From AEGEAN-183 sp964342745 (lineage in GTDB: Bacteria; Pseudomonadota; Gammaproteobacteria; Magnimaribacterales; Magnimaribacteraceae), in assembly GCA_964342745.1 (NCBI GenBank), contig CAYFFW010000035.1, positions 1 through 8,315 of the forward strand: 8,315 bases of DNA. The letters are read 5' to 3'. A program made the translations under genes and the position numbers. The first letter of the stretch is position 1. Each line of letters starts with the position of its first letter. The notes under the pieces are model-generated. The model was not told the DNA's origin. It saw only the letters and a program-made list of their open reading frames with translations, and ran no database searches. This document shows, one piece after another, positions 6,468-8,315 of this stretch.

Positions 6468-7427
6468 ATGCAAGCTTTAACAATTAAGGGCCTTAAGAAG
6501 ACCTATGAAGGTAATCATGAAGCGTTAAAGGGTATTAATTTAACTGTAGAGGAAGGAGATTTCTTTGCCTTATTGGGTCCGAATGGAGCAGGCAAAACCA
6601 CAACAATAGGAATAATCAGTTCTCTGGTAAATAAAACTTCTGGACAGGTCCTTATTTTAGGTAAGGACATAGATAGAGAACACTCTCTAGCAAAGAAAGA
6701 ACTAGGAGTGGTTGGGCAAGAAATCAATTTCCACCAATTTGAAAAGGTAGGTCAAATCATCAGGAATCAAGCTGGGTATCATGGAATAAGCTACAGACAG
6801 GCAAAACAAAACGCAGAATTTTTTATGAAGCGTTTAGATATTTGGGATAGAAGGAACGAGCAAGCTAGGACTTTGTCGGGAGGTATGAAAAGAAGGGTAA
6901 TGGTAGCTAAGGCTTTAGTTAATAGACCAAGACTATTAATCCTTGATGAGCCAACGGCTGGAGTTGATATTGAATTAAGAAGATCCCTTTGGGATTTCCT
7001 TCAAGAAATTAACCACGAGCTTGGCACAACAATTATTTTAACAACCCATTATCTTGAAGAAGCAGAAAGACTTTGTAGAAATATCGCTATCATAGATAGA
7101 GGTGATATTGTAGAAAATACAAGTATGAAAGAGCTGCTTGCTAGATTGGAAAAAGAAACTTTTTCTCTAGATCTTGATACTCCAATTAAAGAATTACCTC
7201 AAACAAAAGATTTTGATTTTAAACTGAAAGATCCAAAGACTCTTTCGGTAACAGTAAAAAAAGGTCAACGGCTTAATGAAGTATTTAGGGCTTTATCTGA
7301 GCAAGAGATAACAGTGCTTAGTATGCGAAACGAGACAGGAAGGCTCGAAGAGCTTTTCTTAAGTTTAGTTGAATCAGATCCGGAGAAATCTTCTCTTTTA
7401 GATATACAACTAGGAGAGATGGAATGA
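6468..7427 (+). CDS. yadG: ABC transporter ATP-binding protein, YadG-like
   Basis: The 319-residue ATPase matches E. coli YadG (308 residues) over nearly its whole length, including GDFFALLGPNGAGKTTTIGI and the shared IISSLVNKTSG. Motifs: Walker A GPNGAGKT (37-44), Q-loop Gln84 in GVVGQE, signature LSGGM (136-140), Walker B LLILDE (156-161), the switch histidine His194 in LTTHYLEEAE, and the YadG-type regulatory tail with VLSMRNETGRLEELFLSLV (283-301). A short acidic extension follows (ESDPEKSSLLDIQLGEME). It would sit on the inner face of the cytoplasmic membrane and energise the YadH permease. YadGH belongs to the drug/polysaccharide-type ABC-2 exporters, but its substrate is not established. 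The ATG has no visible ribosome binding site, and no alternative in-frame start precedes it. The end overlaps yadH by four bases (ATGA), indicating coupled translation. Confidence 0.95.
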   Translation: MQALTIKGLKKTYEGNHEALKGINLTVEEGDFFALLGPNGAGKTTTIGIISSLVNKTSGQVLILGKDIDREHSLAKKELGVVGQEINFHQFEKVGQIIRNQAGYHGISYRQAKQNAEFFMKRLDIWDRRNEQARTLSGGMKRRVMVAKALVNRPRLLILDEPTAGVDIELRRSLWDFLQEINHELGTTIILTTHYLEEAERLCRNIAIIDRGDIVENTSMKELLARLEKETFSLDLDTPIKELPQTKDFDFKLKDPKTLSVTVKKGQRLNEVFRALSEQEITVLSMRNETGRLEELFLSLVESDPEKSSLLDIQLGEME

Positions 7428-8212
7428 GTACAAGAGAAATATTGAATGCTTTTCTTACTATTGTAAGAAAAGAGGTTATTAGATTTATGAGAATTTGGTT
7501 ACAGACCCTAGTTTCTCCAGCGATAATGATAGCTCTTTATTTCGTAACTATAGGAGTAATTATTGGCTCTAGGATAGGAGAAATGTCTGGCTTCAACTTT
7601 TTACAATGGATGGTTCCTGGCATGGTTATGATGTCAGTTATTAACAATGCTTACTCAAATGTTTTGTCTTCTTTCTTTAGTGTTAAGTTTCAAAAGAGTA
7701 TTGAGGAGCTTTTAGTAACGCCAGTACCAAATTATGTCATCTTAGGAGGGTGGATTTTTGGAGGAATGGCTAGAGGAATTATGGTCTCTGTTTTAGTCAT
7801 CTTAGTTTCTCTTCCCTTTGCAGACTTAAATGTACAAAACTGGCCTTTAGCTATCTTAGTAATTTTCTTAACCTCTATACTTTTTTCTATTGGAGGGTTT
7901 ATAAACGCCTTATTTGCGGAATCTTTTGATGATGTTTCAATAGTTCCTACTTTTGTATTGACCCCCTTAAGTTACTTAGGAGGGATTTTTTATTCTATAG
8001 ATCTTCTTCCAGAGTTCTGGAGGACGATTTCGCTTGGTAATCCAATTCTCTATATGGTCAATGCACTGCGGCATGCAGTTTTAGGTTCTTCAGATCTAAC
8101 TTCAATGAATATGTCAGTTAATTTTGCTTTATTAATGATAGTAACTTTCATTGTAATATTCTTTATTTTTGCTTTATGGCTCCTTAATAGAGGAAAAGGC
8201 ATACGAGCTTAA
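7424..8212 (+). CDS. yadH: ABC-2 type transporter permease, YadH-like
   Basis: The 262-residue inner-membrane protein matches E. coli YadH (256 residues) throughout: RFMRIWLQTLV near the N-terminus (20-30), IGSRIGEMSGF (47-57), VPGMVMMSVINNAYSNVLSSFF (64-85), IEELLVTPVP (93-102), and the ABC-2 signature region FDDVSIVPTFVLTPLSYLGG (168-187) continuing to the LLPEFW segment. About six membrane helices are expected at 30-50, 62-82, 104-130, 141-165, 173-193 and 233-254. The C-terminus LLNRGKGIRA mirrors the E. coli end, so the gene is complete. AGGAG at 7412-7416, seven bases before the ATG and inside the yadG tail, provides the ribosome binding site, in addition to the ATGA overlap. The active transporter is presumably two YadH and two YadG subunits. 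The substrate is unknown. Confidence 0.95.
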   Translation: MSTREILNAFLTIVRKEVIRFMRIWLQTLVSPAIMIALYFVTIGVIIGSRIGEMSGFNFLQWMVPGMVMMSVINNAYSNVLSSFFSVKFQKSIEELLVTPVPNYVILGGWIFGGMARGIMVSVLVILVSLPFADLNVQNWPLAILVIFLTSILFSIGGFINALFAESFDDVSIVPTFVLTPLSYLGGIFYSIDLLPEFWRTISLGNPILYMVNALRHAVLGSSDLTSMNMSVNFALLMIVTFIVIFFIFALWLLNRGKGIRA

Positions 8213-8231
8213 CAAATGAATTTTGTTTTTT
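8211..8231 (+). terminator. Weak candidate terminator after yadH
   Basis: AACAAA (8211-8216), a five-base loop TGAAT and TTTGTT (8222-8227) form a six-pair stem that runs directly into a T tract ending at 8231. The stem overlaps the yadH stop codon and has only one G-C pair, so it is thermodynamically weak. The position between the operon end and a tRNA gene makes it plausible. Confidence 0.3.
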
Positions 8232-8242
8232 AATTATGTTTA

Positions 8243-8315
8243 GGAGAGGTGGCAGAGTGGTTGAATGCGCTCGCTTGGAAAGTAAAGACAACTGCTTTTA
8301 TACTTTGCAATAGAC
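8243..8315 (+). tRNA. tRNA-Ser(GGA), 5' half convincing, 3' half aberrant or cut by window edge
   Basis: The 5' part is a normal tRNA-Ser: acceptor strand GGAGAGG (8243-8249), TG, D stem GCA/TGC (8252-8254 with 8266-8268) around AGTGGTTGAA, G26, anticodon stem CTCGC (8270-8274), and loop TTGGAAA (8275-8281) with anticodon GGA at 8277-8279, which reads UCC and UCU codons. The 3' anticodon strand should be close to GCGAG, but the sequence reads GTAAA (8282-8286): only three of five positions can pair, one of them G-U, and two are C-A mismatches. The following bases do not form the usual long serine variable arm. The T arm and acceptor 3' strand would fall largely beyond the edge. Explanations are a disrupted gene, an insertion or intron, or an assembly join or read-end error near 8283. 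The tRNA identity of bases 8243-8282 is strong; functionality is doubtful. Confidence 0.65.

Noticed and set aside
6515..6727. 70-residue minus-strand frame inside yadG
   Set aside because: It is the antisense shadow of the Walker A region of a clear ABC ATPase.
8275..8315. Group I intron in the tRNA-Ser anticodon loop
   Set aside because: The 5' exon of such introns normally ends in U, but the tRNA match continues through GGAAAG before it breaks. Only 33 bases follow, and none of the conserved intron core elements can be seen.
1..8315. CRISPR arrays, insertion sequences, integrases or defence genes
   Set aside because: No spaced direct repeats, transposase or integrase motifs, or recognisable defence domains were seen; every long frame is explained by metabolic, chaperone-like or transport genes or small membrane proteins.

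Overview
The window reads as an ordinary chromosomal stretch from an AT-rich, gene-dense, probably marine gammaproteobacterium. The best lineage evidence is the closing ABC pair, which closely resembles Escherichia coli YadG and YadH. The low G+C, short intergenic gaps and gene mix (CaiB/BaiF CoA-transferase, PQQ sugar dehydrogenase, double-hotdog thioesterase) would suit a streamlined marine group such as SAR86. That lineage guess is an inference and was not tested against a database.

Layout. A partial tatD-type gene leaves the left edge on the minus strand. Everything else is on the plus strand. A 49-base divergent promoter region separates tatD from a CaiB/BaiF CoA-transferase (234-1460). 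A second block (1504-4319) holds a small unknown multi-pass membrane protein, an exported PQQ-dependent aldose sugar dehydrogenase that starts 2 bases after it, a second small four-helix membrane protein, and an acyl-CoA thioesterase-like protein. A third block (4386-6421) is a MoxR-type AAA+ ATPase whose stop codon overlaps the start of a CoxE-like VWA protein. A fourth block (6468-8212) is the yadG/yadH ABC exporter pair with an ATGA overlap. The window closes with the 5' half of a tRNA-Ser(GGA) gene (8243 onward) whose anticodon stem cannot be completed from the sequence that follows.

How the genes work together. The sugar dehydrogenase would oxidise aldoses in the periplasm and pass electrons to the respiratory chain; no PQQ synthesis gene is visible here. 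The CoA-transferase and thioesterase both handle CoA thioesters but lie in different transcription blocks. MoxR-VWA pairs usually act as a chaperone-like module that matures or inserts cofactors into a partner complex; no partner is encoded here. YadGH forms a small ABC-2 type exporter of unknown substrate.

I found no clear new defence, mobile or biosynthetic system. The points most worth checking are the broken-looking tRNA-Ser at the right edge, the two small unknown membrane proteins flanking the PQQ enzyme, the orphan MoxR-VWA pair, and several genes whose -10-like boxes imply very short or absent leaders. There is no gene-free stretch longer than 300 bases.
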